The notes under the pieces: model-generated
Told to the model about the DNA's origin: nothing
Seen by the model: the letters and a program-made list of their open reading frames with translations, nothing else
The model's database searches: none
Shown: positions 61,894 through 64,000 of the stretch, in pieces
Layout of the letters: the number at the start of each line of letters is the position of its first letter
Position numbering within the stretch: position 1 is the first letter of the stretch
Translations under genes and position numbers: made by a program
From: an uncultured Arenicella sp.
Lineage (GTDB): Bacteria; Pseudomonadota; Gammaproteobacteria; Arenicellales; Arenicellaceae
DNA length: 64,000 nt
Direction of reading: 5' to 3'
Assembly: GCA_947499305.1 (NCBI GenBank)
Contig: CANMNN010000019.1
Location: 21,471-85,470 of the forward strand

Positions 61894-63624
61894 ATGACTG
61901 ATTCAACCCTGTCGCAAACCCGCGACCCGAACGAGAAGACCATTCTCGGCCACCCGCGTGGTTTGTTTATTCTATTCCTAACAGAAATGTGGGAACGATT
62001 CTCTTACTACGGCATGCGCGGCTTGCTGATCGTCTATTTGACGCAACACTTTCTTTTCTCTGATGAAAAGTCTAGCCTACTTTACGGCGCCTATACGGCG
62101 CTAGTGTACGTAATGACAATCATCGGAGGCTCATTGGCTGATCGCTATCTTGGCGCAAGAAAAGCGGTCACATTTGGCGCCATTTTGTTGGTTCTAGGAC
62201 ATTTTGGAATGGCATTTGAGGGCAACGGCTCTACCCAATACCTGTCCTACAATAACGCTAAATACGAGATTACGTTGGACGCTAGGGGCGGTGATGCAAA
62301 ACAGCAACTCGTTACACCAAGCGGCACCTCATATGTAACCTTTACTGAGGATGACGTGCTGATTGAAGAGGCATCAAAATTAGGCTTGCCATCAAGTATT
62401 TCTCGCGATGATATCCAAATGACGGTAGAACGTGAAGAACTGTATTTAAACATTCTATATCTATCCTTAGCTCTGCTTATTGCTGGCGTCGGCTTCCTTA
62501 AAGCCAACATTTCAACGATTGTTGGATCGCTCTACGGCTTCGGTGATTCGCGTCGCGACTCAGGCTTCACCATTTTCTACATGGGCATTAATTTGGGCTC
62601 GTTTCTGGCTTCAATAGCATGTGGTTACTTAGGCATTGTGCATGGTTGGAAGTATGGATTCGGCTTAGCTGGTATCGGTATGGTTGCGGGATTAGTTATT
62701 TTCTTATCTTGCCAAAGCTGGCTAGAAGGCAAGGCTGAGCCACCGCATCCAGAAAAACTAAAAGAGAAAGCTTTTCTGTTTATCAATTATGAGATGATGT
62801 GCTACCTAATTGGTATTGGCATTATCGTCGTATCAATGCTTTTGGTAATGAATGAAGAGCTTGTTGGTGGCATTTTGGGGCCAATCGGCATTGCAATGTT
62901 TATTGGCTTTTTGATTTATTCGTTCAGCGCGCTTAAGGGCGACGAACGTTCACGTATGCTAGCCGCGCTCTATTTTGTTCTAGCCCAAATCCCGTTTTGG
63001 GCATTGTTTGAGCAAGCCGGTTCATCACTTAATCTATTCACCGCTCGACTAGTTGACCGTGAAATTCTTGGTTGGTCAGTACCCGGCCCGGTGTTCCAAT
63101 CATTGAACGCCGGTTTTATCTTTATGTTCGCGCCATTAATGGCCTGGCTGTGGATCGCTCTCGCGAAGAAAAATTTGAACCCGTCCACCCCGGTTAAATT
63201 CGCCATTGGCGTTGCCCTCGCAGGCCTAGGTTTCTTGGCGCTAGTAGCCGGTATGAAAGGTTCGGGCGCTGTAGGCCTCACTCCAGTTTTATTTATATTC
63301 CTAATCTATTGGATCCACACAATGGGTGAACTTTTTGTTTCCCCAGTAGGCTTGTCGGTTGTTACAAAATTGGCCCCAGCACGAGTAGTTGGCATGACCA
63401 TGGGCGCTTGGTTCTTATACTCCGGTCTATCGAATTACCTCGCGGGCGTAATCGCTCGTACTACGGGTGCGGAAACCATCGGTGGACAAATGACTAATGT
63501 AGCTGCTGCAAAAGCAGGCTATGTTGAGGTTTACACTCAAGTTGGTTACATCGCTTTGGGTATCGCTGTCGTAATGTTATTAATTTCGCCTGTCATCAAG
63601 AAAATGATGCGTGACGCAGATTAG
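61894..63624 (+). CDS. Proton-coupled di/tripeptide transporter (POT/PTR family)
   Basis: A 576-residue inner-membrane symporter with about fourteen hydrophobic helices. The diagnostic ExxERFSYYG motif is present as TEMWERFSYYGMRGLLIVYL, followed by YVMTIIGGSLADRYLG and, after a periplasmic loop, ILYLSLALLIAGVGFLKANI, SGFTIFYMGINLGSF and FWALFEQAGSSLNLF. The conserved WTxG-type substrate residues lie in helix VII-VIII. AAAGGA precedes the ATG. The next gene, 17 bases on, is an M2 peptidase, so the transporter and a peptidase are likely one unit for peptide use. Confidence 0.95.
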   Translation: MTDSTLSQTRDPNEKTILGHPRGLFILFLTEMWERFSYYGMRGLLIVYLTQHFLFSDEKSSLLYGAYTALVYVMTIIGGSLADRYLGARKAVTFGAILLVLGHFGMAFEGNGSTQYLSYNNAKYEITLDARGGDAKQQLVTPSGTSYVTFTEDDVLIEEASKLGLPSSISRDDIQMTVEREELYLNILYLSLALLIAGVGFLKANISTIVGSLYGFGDSRRDSGFTIFYMGINLGSFLASIACGYLGIVHGWKYGFGLAGIGMVAGLVIFLSCQSWLEGKAEPPHPEKLKEKAFLFINYEMMCYLIGIGIIVVSMLLVMNEELVGGILGPIGIAMFIGFLIYSFSALKGDERSRMLAALYFVLAQIPFWALFEQAGSSLNLFTARLVDREILGWSVPGPVFQSLNAGFIFMFAPLMAWLWIALAKKNLNPSTPVKFAIGVALAGLGFLALVAGMKGSGAVGLTPVLFIFLIYWIHTMGELFVSPVGLSVVTKLAPARVVGMTMGAWFLYSGLSNYLAGVIARTTGAETIGGQMTNVAAAKAGYVEVYTQVGYIALGIAVVMLLISPVIKKMMRDAD

Positions 63625-63641
63625 CTATCAGGAGAATAATC

Positions 63642-64000
63642 ATGAATCTAAAATCATCACTACTGAGTCTTGCTATTGCAGGCTCATTCGCTGCCTACTC
63701 AGCTACACCAGCTCAAGCATCTAAAGCTGAGGTAAGCAAGTCGGCTGAAACCGCTAAAGAATTTGTTGCTCGCATTGAAGCCGAAGGCAATGCCTTGGGT
63801 AAAGAGATCGAAGCCGCATACTGGGTTCGTAACACCTATATCACTCCAGACACGGCTGTTTTAGCCTCAAAAGCAGGAGAACGCTCGCTCGCGTTTCAAA
63901 GCTCTGTTGTTGAGCAAGCCAAGAAGTTCAAAGGCACTGATATGGACGAAACCACAGCTCGCGCAATCGAGCTGATGTTGCGAGGCTCTTCAGCACCGGC
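63642..64000 (+). CDS. M2 family peptidase (ACE-like peptidyl-dipeptidase), 3' end outside the window
   Basis: A signal peptide (MNLKSSLLSLAIAGSFAAYS, cleaved about AQA) followed by the N-terminal helix of bacterial angiotensin-converting-enzyme relatives: FVARIEAEGNALGKEIEAAY, then WVRNTYITPDTAVLASKA and VVEQAKKFKGTDMDETT. The HEXXH zinc site lies beyond the window. AGGAG precedes the ATG, and it follows the POT transporter by 17 bases. It would trim dipeptides from peptides in the periplasm. Confidence 0.85.
   Translation, partial: MNLKSSLLSLAIAGSFAAYSATPAQASKAEVSKSAETAKEFVARIEAEGNALGKEIEAAYWVRNTYITPDTAVLASKAGERSLAFQSSVVEQAKKFKGTDMDETTARAIELMLRGSSAP

Overview
The window looks like part of a gammaproteobacterial chromosome of moderate G+C, probably from an aquatic or surface-associated organism. 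The grounds are a Chp-type chemosensory cluster for type IV pili, gamma-type housekeeping genes (rsgA, greB, recQ, a DUF1285 gene, a HIT gene), an H-NOX nitric-oxide sensor operon, a Wzx/Wzy-type exopolysaccharide locus, and a TonB receptor with peptide-uptake genes. The species cannot be named from the sequence. No rRNA, tRNA or CRISPR array was recognised.

Layout. 1-1327: 5' part of transketolase (minus strand). 1649-13706: one minus-strand pilG-pilH-pilI-pilJ-chpA-chpC cluster, with a giant ChpA (2554 aa) and no pilK or chpB. 14041-17510: GIY-YIG protein, RsgA, DUF1285 and HIT proteins, and a DUF481 outer-membrane protein. 17756-32394: an exopolysaccharide locus in three transcription units. 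The first (plus) encodes an HTH-response regulator, an H-NOX heme sensor, a hybrid histidine kinase, a Wzx flippase and a glycosyltransferase. The second (minus, leftward from 29263) encodes Wza, a Wzz-like protein, Wzy and a glycosyltransferase. The third (plus, rightward from 29569) encodes a WecG-type fusion, a phosphoglycosyltransferase and a nucleotidyltransferase-like protein. A 17-bp sequence stands upstream of all three units in the same orientation relative to the downstream gene, which suggests one regulon.

32519-38616: a lipoprotein, a membrane-anchored Fis-type regulator, an IS200/RAYT-like transposase and a large repeat protein whose 3' end runs into a repeat element. 38901-44095: a compact minus-strand operon that looks like a mobile conflict/defence system. 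It encodes a CsoR/FrmR-fold repressor lacking the usual metal ligands, a DNA methyltransferase with a target-recognition-like tail, a phosphoribosyltransferase-like protein, an ORC/Cdc6-like AAA ATPase and a protein of unknown function. Its promoter sits in a 31-bp near-perfect palindrome ending at the start codon. 44865-46760 is a TnsE-like gene without other Tn7 genes, followed by recQ.

46876-64000: recQ, greB, a thiolase, a retropepsin-like protease, an S9 peptidase, a CmcI-like methyltransferase, an Asp/Asn-hydroxylase-like oxygenase, a TonB receptor, a second 2OG-Fe(II) oxygenase-like protein with a methyltransferase, and a POT peptide transporter followed by an M2 (ACE-like) peptidase cut by the window end. 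The S9 peptidase, POT transporter and M2 peptidase suggest growth on peptides.

The two most promising items are the putative NO-controlled exopolysaccharide regulon and the repressor-methyltransferase-PRTase-AAA operon. All family calls come from reading motifs; no database search was run.
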